From Rhodocyclaceae bacterium (GTDB lineage Bacteria > Pseudomonadota > Gammaproteobacteria > Burkholderiales > Rhodocyclaceae): a stretch of 64,000 bases of DNA. The stretch spans positions 1 to 64,000 of the forward strand of contig JAQTNA010000002.1 in the NCBI GenBank assembly GCA_028714035.1, given 5' to 3'. Shown piece after piece: positions 54,957 through 63,236 of the stretch. Position 1 is the stretch's first letter. Every line of letters starts with the position of its first letter. A model generated the notes under the pieces. It was not told where the DNA came from, did not search any database, and saw only the letters and a program-made list of their open reading frames with translations. The translations under genes and the position numbers were made by a program.

Positions 54957-56150
54957 TCAGAGAAAAACCTCCAGCAAATCGTTCAGAAAGCGCCTACCCA
55001 GGTCCGTGGGCGCGATGCGATCCACACCCACTGCCAGGAGCCCCCGGTTTTCCGCTTCCGCCAGTTCGCGCCGCACCGTCTCCAGGGACAAGCCGGTGCG
55101 TTCAAGAAACAGGGTGGGCGCGAAGCCCCCGGTGAGGCGCAGGGCGTTCATGAGGAACTCGAAGGGCAGTTCCTTGGCCGCCACCTGCCGCCGCTCCTGC
55201 ACCGGATTGCCCGCCGCCGCGGCCGCCATATAGGCCTGGGGCTGCCTGGCCCGGGTCTCGCGCACGATGGAAAAGGCGTCGGAAATCTTGCCGTGCGCCC
55301 CCGCGCCTATGCCCAGGTAATCACCGAAATGCCAGTAGTTGAGGTTGTGCCGACATTCCTTGCCTGGCCGGGCGAAGGCCGATGTCTCGTAGTGAGTAAA
55401 ACCCGCCGCGGCGAGGGTCTCCTCCACCATGTCCTGCATATCCGCCGCCAGGTCCGCGTCCGGCAGGGGGGGCGGCGTGACGGCGAAGCGGGTGTTGGGC
55501 TCCAGGGTCAGGTGGTAGGCGGAGAGATGAGGCGTGCCGAAGGCGATGGCCGTCTCCAGGTCGCGCCGGGCACCGTCCAGGGTCTGCCGTGGCAGGGCGT
55601 ACATGAGGTCCAGATTGAGATTATCGAAGTGCTGCTGCGCCGCCTCGATCGCCCGGCGCGCCTCGGAGCCGTCGTGGATGCGGCCCAGGGCCTTGAGCTT
55701 CTCGTCGTCGAAGCTCTGGATACCCAGAGAAAGCCGATTGACGCCCGCATCCCGATAGCCCTTGAAGCGATCCAACTCCACCGTGCCCGGGTTGGCCTCC
55801 AGGGTGATTTCGGCATCCGCTTGCAGATTCAAGCGGGCACGGATGGCGGCGAGCAGCCCATCCACCGTCTCGGGGGCCATCAGGCTGGGGGTGCCGCCAC
55901 CGATGAAGATGGTGGACACCCGTCGCCCCCAGATCCGGGGCAGGGCCTGTTCCAGGTCGGCGATCAGGGCCGAAAGATAGTCCGCCTCCGGCAGCCCACC
56001 CTTCGCCTCATGGGAATTGAAGTCGCAATAGGGGCACTTCCTCACGCACCAGGGGAAGTGGATGTAGAGGGAGAGCGGCGGCGGGCTGGCCAGGCCCGAA
56101 GGCACGGCGGGCTTGCCCGCGGGCAGGATGGGGATGATGGGGCGGGGCAT
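54957..56150 (-). CDS. hemW: Radical SAM heme chaperone HemW
   Basis: 397 aa. The radical SAM cluster motif C35-x3-C39-x2-C42 is in FPWCVRKCPYCDFNSHE, followed by IFIGGGTPSLMAPETVDGLL and the HemN-like C-terminal domain. HemW delivers heme to respiratory proteins; it lacks the extra N-terminal residues of coproporphyrinogen oxidase HemN, which is why I prefer HemW. It is often next to rdgB, as here (two small genes between). Confidence 0.93.
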   Translation of the reverse strand: MPRPIIPILPAGKPAVPSGLASPPPLSLYIHFPWCVRKCPYCDFNSHEAKGGLPEADYLSALIADLEQALPRIWGRRVSTIFIGGGTPSLMAPETVDGLLAAIRARLNLQADAEITLEANPGTVELDRFKGYRDAGVNRLSLGIQSFDDEKLKALGRIHDGSEARRAIEAAQQHFDNLNLDLMYALPRQTLDGARRDLETAIAFGTPHLSAYHLTLEPNTRFAVTPPPLPDADLAADMQDMVEETLAAAGFTHYETSAFARPGKECRHNLNYWHFGDYLGIGAGAHGKISDAFSIVRETRARQPQAYMAAAAAGNPVQERRQVAAKELPFEFLMNALRLTGGFAPTLFLERTGLSLETVRRELAEAENRGLLAVGVDRIAPTDLGRRFLNDLLEVFL

Positions 56151-56272
56151 GGACCTGGAAAAGCAGATTGAACCGCAGAGGCGCGGAGGCGCAGAGGAAA
56201 GGCGACGGCTACTTCACTCGCGCAGGCTGGACGCTTTGCCTCCAATCCAGGGTTTTTCGGCGTCTCGGTGTC

Positions 56273-56461
56273 TCAAGCCGCCTGTTTCATCGGTGCCAGA
56301 AGACCCCGCTTACTGACGGACAAAACCTCGATGCCCACCATATGCCCGTTGGCATCGTAGTCCGCGATGATGCCCGGCTCGATTTCCCGAGTTACGGCAA
56401 TCTCGGCGTCAGCAATTTCAAAATAAGCGGCGTCAGCTACCGGGTCGAATTCGAGCTTCAT
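56273..56461 (-). CDS. DUF2283-family small protein
   Basis: 62 aa: MKLEFDPVADAAYFEIADAE, then IAVTREIEPGIIADYDANGH and GIEVLSVSKR. This is the DUF2283 pattern. It overlaps the preceding DUF4258 gene by 4 bp (ATGA); pairs of these families occur widely and resemble small toxin-antitoxin modules, but activity is unproven. Confidence 0.82.
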   Translation of the reverse strand: MKLEFDPVADAAYFEIADAEIAVTREIEPGIIADYDANGHMVGIEVLSVSKRGLLAPMKQAA

Positions 56462-56706
56462 AGGTCGTGCACCTCATCGTCAAAGTAGACCGTCACCACC
56501 GAGACCGGCTCCGTCGTTTCGTTATAGATTACTCGTAGCACCCGGAAACCCCGATCCGGGATGGGCAGGAGCGCGTGCATCAGGCTCGGATCGTCGTCAT
56601 CGCACGCCATCCGTGCCGGACGAGCCAATGCGGCGGCAACCCATTCCGGCCGGACCTTGCGCCGAATGCAACGTTTCTTCGCATGTTCGGTCAGGACAAA
56701 ATCCAT
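56458..56706 (-). CDS. DUF4258-family small protein
   Basis: 82 aa. FVLTEHAKKRCIRRKVRPEW and RGFRVLRVIYNETTEPVSVV with a final VYFDDE fit DUF4258, a basic, RelE-like beta fold. It is the first gene of a coupled pair with DUF2283, so it may be the toxin half of a small module. Confidence 0.78.
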   Translation of the reverse strand: MDFVLTEHAKKRCIRRKVRPEWVAAALARPARMACDDDDPSLMHALLPIPDRGFRVLRVIYNETTEPVSVVTVYFDDEVHDL

Positions 56707-56737
56707 GGCAGCCAGTCTAGCCGACCCGAGGCCGTTG

Positions 56738-57331
56738 TTACAAGGCTCCGATCTTTTCCATCAACAATTTGAAGGCGACGGCGCGGTGGCTCATGGTGTT
56801 CTTCACCTCGGCCGGCAGTTCGCCCGCCGACATGCCCTGCTCGGGCAGCCAGAACAGGGGGTCGTAGCCGAAGCCACCGCTGCCCCGGTATTCCTTCAGG
56901 ATCTCGCCGTGCCACTCGCCCTCGGCGATGATGGGCTGGGGGTCGTCCGCGTGGCGCACCAGGACCAGCACCGCCACGTAGTGGGCGCGCCGGTCGGTCT
57001 CATCCTTCAGCTTCTCCAGCAGATATTCGTTGTTCCTCTCGTCCGACTTGGGGTTGTCGCCGCCGAAACGGGCGGAGAACACGCCGGGCGCCCCGCCCAG
57101 GGCCGACACACAGAGACCGGAATCGTCGGACAGGGCCGGGAGACCCGTGAGGCGGGAGGCGTGGCGCGCCTTGGCCAGGGCGTTCTCGACGAAGGTGAAG
57201 TGCGGTTCCTCCGCCTCCGGCACATCGAATTCGGACTGGGAATGCACCTGGATGTCCAGGGGCGCGAACAGGGCCTTGAATTCCCGCAGTTTGCCGGGAT
57301 TGTTGCTGGCGAGGACGATGGTCTTGGTCAT
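56738..57331 (-). CDS. rdgB: XTP/dITP diphosphatase (non-canonical purine NTP pyrophosphatase)
   Basis: 197 aa. It starts MTKTIVLASNNPGKLREFKA. Family motifs: FVENALAKARHASRLTGLPA, SDDSGLCVSALGGAPGVFSA, GSGGFGYDPLFWLPE and the final MSHRAVAFKLL. It hydrolyses ITP and XTP to keep them out of nucleic acids. Its ATG overlaps the end of the DUF1289 gene. Confidence 0.97.
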   Translation of the reverse strand: MTKTIVLASNNPGKLREFKALFAPLDIQVHSQSEFDVPEAEEPHFTFVENALAKARHASRLTGLPALSDDSGLCVSALGGAPGVFSARFGGDNPKSDERNNEYLLEKLKDETDRRAHYVAVLVLVRHADDPQPIIAEGEWHGEILKEYRGSGGFGYDPLFWLPEQGMSAGELPAEVKNTMSHRAVAFKLLMEKIGAL

Positions 57332-57540
57332 GACGGGGAGTGGAAAGTGGGAAGTGGGGAATGGGATTGACGCAAGGCGACCGCGGCCAGGATGCTGCGT
57401 TTCTCATCGGGACTGGCCCCGCTCCAGCGGGCGATCTCGTCCAGGGTGCGCAGGCAACCGGCGCACAGGCCGCCTTCCATGCGGCAGATGTTGATGCAGG
57501 GCGAAGCCGTGCTCACAACTCGCTTCTCTTGGTCAGCCAC
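57328..57540 (-). CDS. DUF1289-family cysteine-rich small protein
   Basis: 70 aa. SPCINICRMEGGLCAGCLRT and LDEIARWSGASPDEKRSILA are typical of DUF1289, with four cysteines that may bind metal. The last dozen residues (QSHSPLPTFHSPS) are not conserved; they are encoded by a stuttered GTGGGAAGTGGGGAATGGG tract at 57336-57366, so the tail is repeat-derived. The stop overlaps rdgB and the start overlaps the LOG gene. Confidence 0.85.
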   Translation of the reverse strand: MADQEKRVVSTASPCINICRMEGGLCAGCLRTLDEIARWSGASPDEKRSILAAVALRQSHSPLPTFHSPS

Positions 57541-58112
57541 TTGGTCACCGGCTCGGCCTCATATTCCGTCATGGCCGCCAGCAGGGTCGGGGAATCGGTG
57601 GCGGTGAGGGCCATGGCCCGGTTCTGGGGGCGCAGGAAGCCCTCTTCCACGGCCCGATCATACATCGCCAGCAGGGGGTCGAAGAAACCGGCCACGTTCA
57701 ACAGGCCCACGGGCTTGGTATGAAATCCCAGTTGCGCCCAGGTCAGGACCTCGCACAGTTCCTCGAAGGTGCCGAAACCGCCGGGCAGGGCGATGAAACC
57801 GTCCGACAATGCCGCCATGCGCGCCTTCCTGGTGTGCATGGAGTCCACCACTTCCATGCGCGTAAGGTTGGCGTGGTCCACCGCCCGGCCACCCACCTCC
57901 AGGCCCACCAGGGCCTCGGGGATGACACCGATGACCGAGCCGCCCGCGCCAAGACAGGCGTCCGCCAGAACGCCCATGAGGCCGACGTTGCCGCCCCCAT
58001 AGACGATCTCCACGCCCCGCTCGGCGAGATGGCGCCCCAGAAATTCGGCCGCCTCCCGGTAGGCCGGCCTGCGCCCCTCGCTGGAGCCGCAAAATACACA
58101 GATTCGTTTCAT
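57513..58112 (-). CDS. LOG-family protein (TIGR00730)
   Basis: 199 aa. It starts MKRICVFCGSSEGRRPAYRE and has the signature MHTRKARMAALSDGFIALPG followed by GFGTFEEL (PGGxGTxxE). Members are nucleoside-5'-monophosphate phosphoribohydrolases; LONELY GUY makes active cytokinins in plants, and bacterial roles vary. Its start overlaps the dsbB stop (ATGA). Confidence 0.93.
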   Translation of the reverse strand: MKRICVFCGSSEGRRPAYREAAEFLGRHLAERGVEIVYGGGNVGLMGVLADACLGAGGSVIGVIPEALVGLEVGGRAVDHANLTRMEVVDSMHTRKARMAALSDGFIALPGGFGTFEELCEVLTWAQLGFHTKPVGLLNVAGFFDPLLAMYDRAVEEGFLRPQNRAMALTATDSPTLLAAMTEYEAEPVTKWLTKRSEL

Positions 58113-58651
58113 TTCTCAGTGGAGAGTCGAGAGTCGAGAGTCGAGAGCGAAGCCCCGCCACGCTTCGCCAGCATCACGAACAGGCCCACGGCCAGGAGGC
58201 CGGCGAAGCAGAGAAGCGCCCACTCGGGAATGCCCAGCCCCAGGAAGCGCCACAGCACCTTGCTGCAATCGCCCGTTCCCTTGAAGATCATGGGCAGGGC
58301 GTCGCCCAGGGGAAAGCCGTTCACCATGTATTCCAGGTCCGGGCCACACTCCAGGACCACGGGGGGAAAATGCTGTATCCACGATTGGCGCGCCGCGACG
58401 CTGCCACCCCCCAGGGCGGTCAGGGCCAGCAAGGCGCCATACACCCGACTGCCCCAGCCGACGGGACCGTGCAGCGCCCCCACGAGGCCGATCAATCCCG
58501 CCACGACGAAGGCGTAGCGCTGGATGATGCACATGGGACAGGGCTCCAGGTTCTCCACGTACTGCAGGACCAGGCCGAAGGCGATCAATCCGGCGCAACC
58601 CAGAAACACCAGGAGCAGCAGCAGACGGGGTTTTAGGAATCGGGTCATCAT
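58109..58651 (-). CDS. dsbB: Disulfide bond formation protein B
   Basis: About 180 aa from ATG 58649-58651 (the next codon is also ATG); 35 upstream in-frame codons come from repeat sequence. Four membrane segments, first Cys pair in ENLEPCPMCIIQRYAF and second pair in VVLECGPDL and GTGDCSKV. DsbB reoxidises DsbA with quinone. The C-terminal residues SLSTLDSRLSTEK are encoded by an AGAGTCG stutter (58122-58148) and are not family-like. Confidence 0.93.
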   Translation of the reverse strand: MMTRFLKPRLLLLLVFLGCAGLIAFGLVLQYVENLEPCPMCIIQRYAFVVAGLIGLVGALHGPVGWGSRVYGALLALTALGGGSVAARQSWIQHFPPVVLECGPDLEYMVNGFPLGDALPMIFKGTGDCSKVLWRFLGLGIPEWALLCFAGLLAVGLFVMLAKRGGASLSTLDSRLSTEK

Positions 58652-58713
58652 TCTTGCCGAAATCGGGAAAGCCGGAATGATACGCCAGCCTGATAGTCGA
58701 GAGTGAAGAGCTC

Positions 58714-58778
58714 GTAGGTCGGGCTTCAGCCCGACAAGGCGATTGAAGAAGGCCATGTCGGGCTGAAGCCCGACCTAC
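58714..58778. repeat. GTAGGTCGG palindromic repeat, copy 3 (slt-dsbB gap)
   Basis: GTAGGTCGGGCTTCAGCCCG at one end and its inverse ending GCCCGACCTAC at the other, with a 22-nt spacer. Lies 28 bp after the slt stop on the same transcript as dsbB. Confidence 0.8.
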
Positions 58779-58806
58779 AACTCTCGCCCCTCGGCTCTCG
58801 ACTTGC

Positions 58807-60747
58807 CTAGGGCATGTCCGGATCGCCCACTTGCGGACCGCCGCGGGGGGAGATGGTGCCTAGCCGCGCCTTCAGGGACTGGGGCTTTTTTTCGAACAGG
58901 GCGGCGTAGTAGACCGCGTTGCTCATGACCTTCTTCACGTAATCCCGCGTCTCGGCGAAGGGGATGGTCTCCACGTAGATCGCCCCCTCCAGGGGACGGT
59001 CGTCGCGCCACTGCCGCGCCCGCCCGGGACCGGCGTTGTAGGCGGCCGAGGCCAGCACCGGGTGATTGTCCAGGCTTGCCAGGACCATCTTCATGTAGTT
59101 GGTGCCGAGCAACACATTGGTATCCATGTTCCCCATGTCGTCGGTGCGGAACTTCTTCATGCCCAGCTTCTTCGCCACCCACTTCGCGGTGGACGGCATG
59201 ACCTGCATCAGGCCCCGGGCGCCGACGCCGGAACGGGCCGCGGTAACGAAACGGCTTTCCTGGCGCATGAGGCCATAGATCCAGCTCTCGTCCAGGCGCA
59301 GATCCTTGGCGGCGGGCTCCACCCGGTCCCGGTAAGGCGCCAGGTAGCGCATGCCGAAATCGTGCTCGCCCTTGGTCCGGTCCGCGGCGCTGATGGCGCG
59401 GTCAAAGAGTCCCTCGCGCTTGGCCACGGCCGCGGCGGCCAGGAGGAAGCGGTCGCCGGCACGGCGCAGGGCCCAGGACCACTCCCGCGCCCCCTCGGTG
59501 CGCTGGTCCAGGCGGTAGAAGGCGAGCGCCCGGCGTATGCCCGGCTGATCCGCCGCCGCGGCAATCTCCGCGTCGTTCGGGTAGATGGCGGCCGGCACGT
59601 CAATCAGGTGCCCCAGTTCCTCGTCGGAGAGGTTGCCGTAGAAATTCGGCTGTCCCGCCAGCTTGCCGAACTGCTTCTCGGCTTCCAGCTTCTTGCCCTG
59701 GGCCTTGTCCGCCCGTCCCAGCCAATAAACCCACTCCGGGCGGGAAGCCTGTTCCAGAGGCATCGCCTCCACCGTTGCCCGCACCAGCTTCCAGTCACCG
59801 GCGCGCAGGCCGGCCCGCGCCTTCCAGGCCCGCTGTTCGTCCGTGAGGGGCGACTCTTCCGCCGCCTTGTACCAGGCCACGGCCTCGGGCAGGTGGTGCA
59901 GCGCCCCCTGCCAGGCCAGCTGGCCGTAGACATAGCCCCTTTCCGCGGGAGAAAAACGGTCGCGCAGGGACTCCCAGCGCAGCGCCGCCTTCTGCGGATC
60001 GGAGTGAGCCCAGCGGGCGACTGCGATCATGGCCAGTTCACGGCCGCTGCGCCGGGTGGCGAAGGTGGGCTTCAGGTGGCCGAGGAAGCGCTCGGGTGAC
60101 TCCGCGACTTCCCCCAAGGCCTTGTCGCCCGGTGCATCATTCAGGTAATTGGCGGCTTCCCGCGCCGGGTCCACTTTCCGGGATTCCATCACCCGACGGA
60201 TGCGCACCCAGACTTCGTCGCTGCCGAGGCGATGGCTGAGCACCAGGGCATCCATCACCGGCCGGCAGGTCTCGGGAAGCTCGCCACCCGCCAGCCAGAG
60301 GCGCAGGGCCTCGTCCGCGACGGCATCATCCCCCTTGGCCAGCCGCCCCTGAAGGCTTATACAAGTGGCCTCCGCATCGGGTTGTTCCAGGGCCGCGTAT
60401 TCCCGTGCCACGCCATCCCAGTCCTTGCGCTTGCCCAGTTGCTTTACCCAGTCCAGGCGCAATCTCTCGGCCGCCAGCGAGTCGGGCCAGCGTTCCTTGA
60501 AGGCGAGGATATCGGCGGCAGAGATTTGGTCCAGACGCAGGCGCAGGCCCCAATACTCCACGTAGGGCTCCAGTTCGTGGCCCTTGACCGACTCCCGGAG
60601 CGCCAGGAGGGATTTTTCGTCGCCCTTGCGGAAGGCCTCCCGCGCCGCCAGCACCTGGGCATCTCCGGGCGCGGCGAACCCCTGCGGCGAAAACCAGGCC
60701 AGCGCCAACAGGGGAAGGAGTATGCGGGCGCACAGCCAGCGCCTCAT
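58807..60747 (-). CDS. slt: Soluble lytic murein transglycosylase Slt
   Basis: 646 aa from ATG 60745-60747 (MRRWLCARILLPLLALAWFS, signal peptide). A long alpha-superhelical ring of TPR-like helices fills residues about 30-470. The C-terminal SLT domain has the catalytic Glu in GLMRQESRFVTAARSGVGAR and the family motif GLMQVMPSTAKWVAKKLG, then SAAYNAGPGRARQWR. It cleaves glycan strands with 1,6-anhydro ends in the periplasm. Upstream in-frame codons derive from a repeat. Confidence 0.95.
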   Translation of the reverse strand: MRRWLCARILLPLLALAWFSPQGFAAPGDAQVLAAREAFRKGDEKSLLALRESVKGHELEPYVEYWGLRLRLDQISAADILAFKERWPDSLAAERLRLDWVKQLGKRKDWDGVAREYAALEQPDAEATCISLQGRLAKGDDAVADEALRLWLAGGELPETCRPVMDALVLSHRLGSDEVWVRIRRVMESRKVDPAREAANYLNDAPGDKALGEVAESPERFLGHLKPTFATRRSGRELAMIAVARWAHSDPQKAALRWESLRDRFSPAERGYVYGQLAWQGALHHLPEAVAWYKAAEESPLTDEQRAWKARAGLRAGDWKLVRATVEAMPLEQASRPEWVYWLGRADKAQGKKLEAEKQFGKLAGQPNFYGNLSDEELGHLIDVPAAIYPNDAEIAAAADQPGIRRALAFYRLDQRTEGAREWSWALRRAGDRFLLAAAAVAKREGLFDRAISAADRTKGEHDFGMRYLAPYRDRVEPAAKDLRLDESWIYGLMRQESRFVTAARSGVGARGLMQVMPSTAKWVAKKLGMKKFRTDDMGNMDTNVLLGTNYMKMVLASLDNHPVLASAAYNAGPGRARQWRDDRPLEGAIYVETIPFAETRDYVKKVMSNAVYYAALFEKKPQSLKARLGTISPRGGPQVGDPDMP

Positions 60748-60776
60748 GGGATATAGTCGGAACACGCGATTCGTGG

Positions 60777-60850
60777 AGAAAGTCGCATGGCGACTCACTG
60801 CGCGCCCCTCGCCCCTTGCGGGAGAGGGGTTGGGGGTGAGGGGTTGGACC
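60777..60850. repeat. CTCACCCC/AGTCGC dispersed repeat, inverted copy
   Basis: AGTCGC-ATG-GCGACT (60781-60795) within GAAAGTCGC...GCGACTCAC, followed by CCCCTCGCCCCTTGCGGGAG and AGGGGTTGGGGGTGAGGGG. It is the reverse orientation of the copies at 30744 and 33566. Confidence 0.6.
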
Positions 60851-60933
60851 GCCATGACATTCAATTGCGGGGGTAAGCGCAGCTATTCATGCTTCGGTTA
60901 GAGTAACACGATGATTGACTGGAAAACGGTGAA

Positions 60934-61557
60934 ATGTCTCAAGAGTTGACCTCGTTTCGGGATGACTTGCGCAAGGGGCTGATTTCCCGAAGAGAAGCCA
61001 TGCCGCGGGAAGTTCACGCCACGGCTTCCTGCGCCCTGGACGGCCACTTGAGCGCCCTGCTCGCCCGGCTCTCGCCCCGCTGCCTGGGATTCTGCTGGCC
61101 TTACCGGGGTGAATTCGATGCCCGGCCACTGATGACCCGCCTGGTGGCCGCGGGCACCCGCGCCGCCTTGCCGGTGGTCACCGGCACCGCCGCACCCATG
61201 ATCTTTCGCGAATGGACGCCGGAGACACCCATGGTGGAAGCGCACTACGGTATTCCCATCCCGGCAGCCGGACCCCATGTGGTGCCGGACCTGATCCTCA
61301 TGCCGGTGAACGGCTTCGATGCCGCGGGCTACCGCCTGGGTTACGGCGGCGGCTACTTCGATCGCACCCTGGAGAGCCTCATCCCGCGGCCGGTGGCGGT
61401 GGGCGTGGGCTTCGAGCTGGCCAGGGTAGCCAGCATCCGTCCCCAGCCCTTCGATGAACGGCTGAATTATCTCGTCACCGAGGCCGGCGCCTTCGCGGTG
61501 ACGGATCAGGGGCTAAGGCCCATCGCCTTCAAGGCAGACGAAGCCCGGGGCGGCTGA
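60934..61557 (+). CDS. 5-formyltetrahydrofolate cyclo-ligase
   Basis: 207 aa. MSQELTSFRDDLRKGLISRR matches the usual N-terminal helix; the ATP and folate site is in MPVNGFDAAGYRLGYGGGYF followed by DRTL. It converts 5-formyl-THF to methenyl-THF with ATP. In some proteobacteria the 6S RNA gene lies upstream, but only about 185 nt separate it from slt and no such RNA is seen. Confidence 0.93.
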   Translation: MSQELTSFRDDLRKGLISRREAMPREVHATASCALDGHLSALLARLSPRCLGFCWPYRGEFDARPLMTRLVAAGTRAALPVVTGTAAPMIFREWTPETPMVEAHYGIPIPAAGPHVVPDLILMPVNGFDAAGYRLGYGGGYFDRTLESLIPRPVAVGVGFELARVASIRPQPFDERLNYLVTEAGAFAVTDQGLRPIAFKADEARGG

Positions 61558-61569
61558 CTCCCACCGTGC

Positions 61570-62772
61570 CTACATCCTTTCCGCGACTATCCGGCCGATC
61601 TCCTCATCGGTCAGAACCACCGGATTGGTCTTCATGCTCGACCCCCGGGCATTGGCGACGATGCGCGGGATGTCGGCGGCCGTGACGCCGTAGGCGGACA
61701 GTCCGGGCAGACACAGCACCTCCTGCCAGCGGGTGAGTTCGTCCAGGAGGTACTGTCTGGCGTCCTGGCCGTTCAGGCCTTTCTGCATGGCGAAGCGCCT
61801 GCCGATTTCCGCGTACTTGGGCAGGGCAGGACTGCCGCCCTGGCGCTCGGTGAGGGCCTCGATGTTGATGCGGGTGGCGGTGGCCACCAGGGTGCCGCAG
61901 GCCACGCCGTGGGGGATGGGGAAGAAGGCCCCGAGCGGCGCCGCCAGGCCATGCACCGAACCCAGCCCGGTCTGGGCCAGACAGATGCCGGAGAGCAGCG
62001 AAGCATAGGCCATGCGCTCCCTCCCCTCGTTGGCCGGCTCACCCCCTTCATGCCAGGCCAGCAGGCCGTCCTTCACCGCCATGATGCCGGAACGGGCCAG
62101 GGCATCGGTCATGGGGTTGGCTCGGGTGGAGACGAAGGATTCCAGGAGTTGGGTGAAGGCATCCATGCCGTCGGCGGCGATCAATTCGGGCGGACAGGTG
62201 GCGAGCAGGTCCGGGTCCACCACCGCCCACTCCGCCATCAGCTTGTCGTCCCGGAAGGACTTCTTGAAGCCATCCGGCCCCTGGACGGAGAGCACCGCGT
62301 TCTTGGTGGCTTCAGAACCCGTGCCGGCCGTGGTGGGCACGGCGATGAAGGGCGTGGCCGGCCCCCGGTAAGGCAATTCCGGCCCCACGCCCTCCAGGTG
62401 GTGATCCATGACGGAATTCCCCGGTTTCAGGAGGCCGGCGATGGCCTTGGCCGCATCCAGGGCGCTGCCGCCGCCGATGCCCAGCACCGCATCGAATCCC
62501 CCGTCCTTGAGGCTCGCCACCGCCTCGTCCACGAATCGGGGCGAAGGCTCGCCGGACACCGGCAGCACTTCCCAACTGAAGCCGCCGCCCTGAAGACGGG
62601 AAAGAAGGGCTCTGCCCGCCTCGGACTCGGTGAAGGACTTCCTGCCCGTGATCAGGAGCAGGCGCTTGCCGTAGCTTCCGGCAATGTCCGGCAATCTGAT
62701 CAAGCTTCCGCAGCCGAACTCGATCCTGGGCAGCCGGGCGATGGAAAAGGGGGGGATGAAGGGGGTGTCCAT
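61570..62772 (-). CDS. Iron-containing alcohol dehydrogenase
   Basis: 400 aa. NAD-binding GIGGGSALDAAKAIAGLL and AVPTTAGTGSEATKNAVLSV, and metal-binding residues in LIAADGMDAFTQLLESFVST and SVHGLAAPLGAFFPIPHGVA. The substrate cannot be fixed. A palindromic repeat lies between it and the upstream monooxygenase gene, and no obvious ribosome-binding site is left, as with dnaG. Confidence 0.93.
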   Translation of the reverse strand: MDTPFIPPFSIARLPRIEFGCGSLIRLPDIAGSYGKRLLLITGRKSFTESEAGRALLSRLQGGGFSWEVLPVSGEPSPRFVDEAVASLKDGGFDAVLGIGGGSALDAAKAIAGLLKPGNSVMDHHLEGVGPELPYRGPATPFIAVPTTAGTGSEATKNAVLSVQGPDGFKKSFRDDKLMAEWAVVDPDLLATCPPELIAADGMDAFTQLLESFVSTRANPMTDALARSGIMAVKDGLLAWHEGGEPANEGRERMAYASLLSGICLAQTGLGSVHGLAAPLGAFFPIPHGVACGTLVATATRINIEALTERQGGSPALPKYAEIGRRFAMQKGLNGQDARQYLLDELTRWQEVLCLPGLSAYGVTAADIPRIVANARGSSMKTNPVVLTDEEIGRIVAERM

Positions 62773-62791
62773 GATCGTTTGAACCTTGCTT

Positions 62792-62855
62792 TAGGTCGGG
62801 ATTTATCCCGACAAGAACATGCATGAAGACCGATGTCGGGATAAATCCCGACCTA
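62792..62855. repeat. GTAGGTCGG palindromic repeat, copy 4 (monooxygenase-ADH gap)
   Basis: TAGGTCGGGATTTATCCCGA and its inverse GTCGGGATAAATCCCGACC flank a 22-nt spacer. It begins 6 bp after the stop of the upstream gene. The hairpin arms use ATTTAT instead of CTTNAG, so it is a diverged copy. Confidence 0.8.
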
Positions 62856-62860
62856 CAGAG

Positions 62861-63154
62861 TCATTCCGGCAGCAGGCCGAGCCAGGGTTCGCCGCGACGG
62901 GGCTCCGCCATCATCCCGGCCACCGCGTCGCGCCAGGCGGCGTAATGGGCGGTCTGCTTGTGGGCCGCCGCGTCCTCGGCCGAGGCGTAGCACTCGTACA
63001 GGATGAAGCGGGTCGGGTCGTCCGGCGCCTGCAAGACATCGAAGCGCCGATTGCCCGCTTCCCGGGTGGAGGCCTCATGGTTGGCGCGCGTAGCCTGGAT
63101 GAAGCCGGGAACCGACTCCGGCTTGACACGGACATGGACCAGGGTGACATGCAT
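62861..63154 (-). CDS. Antibiotic biosynthesis monooxygenase (ABM) family protein
   Basis: 97 aa. MHVTLVHVRVKPESVPGFIQ, then RFDVLQAPDDPTRFILYECY and AHKQTAHYAAWRD show the ABM dimeric alpha/beta fold, as in YgiN/LsrG. It may act as a quinol monooxygenase or isomerase. The substrate is unknown. Confidence 0.85.
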   Translation of the reverse strand: MHVTLVHVRVKPESVPGFIQATRANHEASTREAGNRRFDVLQAPDDPTRFILYECYASAEDAAAHKQTAHYAAWRDAVAGMMAEPRRGEPWLGLLPE

Positions 63155-63236
63155 GGCGAGACTCCGGCGTGAAAGAACCTGGATTTTACGGCAGGCCGAT
63201 TGATGCTTTCATCCCTTTCGTGCTATCAACACCGCC

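Noticed and set aside
60748..60933. 6S RNA upstream of 5-formyl-THF cyclo-ligase.
   Set aside because: The gap is filled mostly by the AGTCGC/CTCACCCC repeat, and no long open-bubble hairpin of about 180 nt is present.
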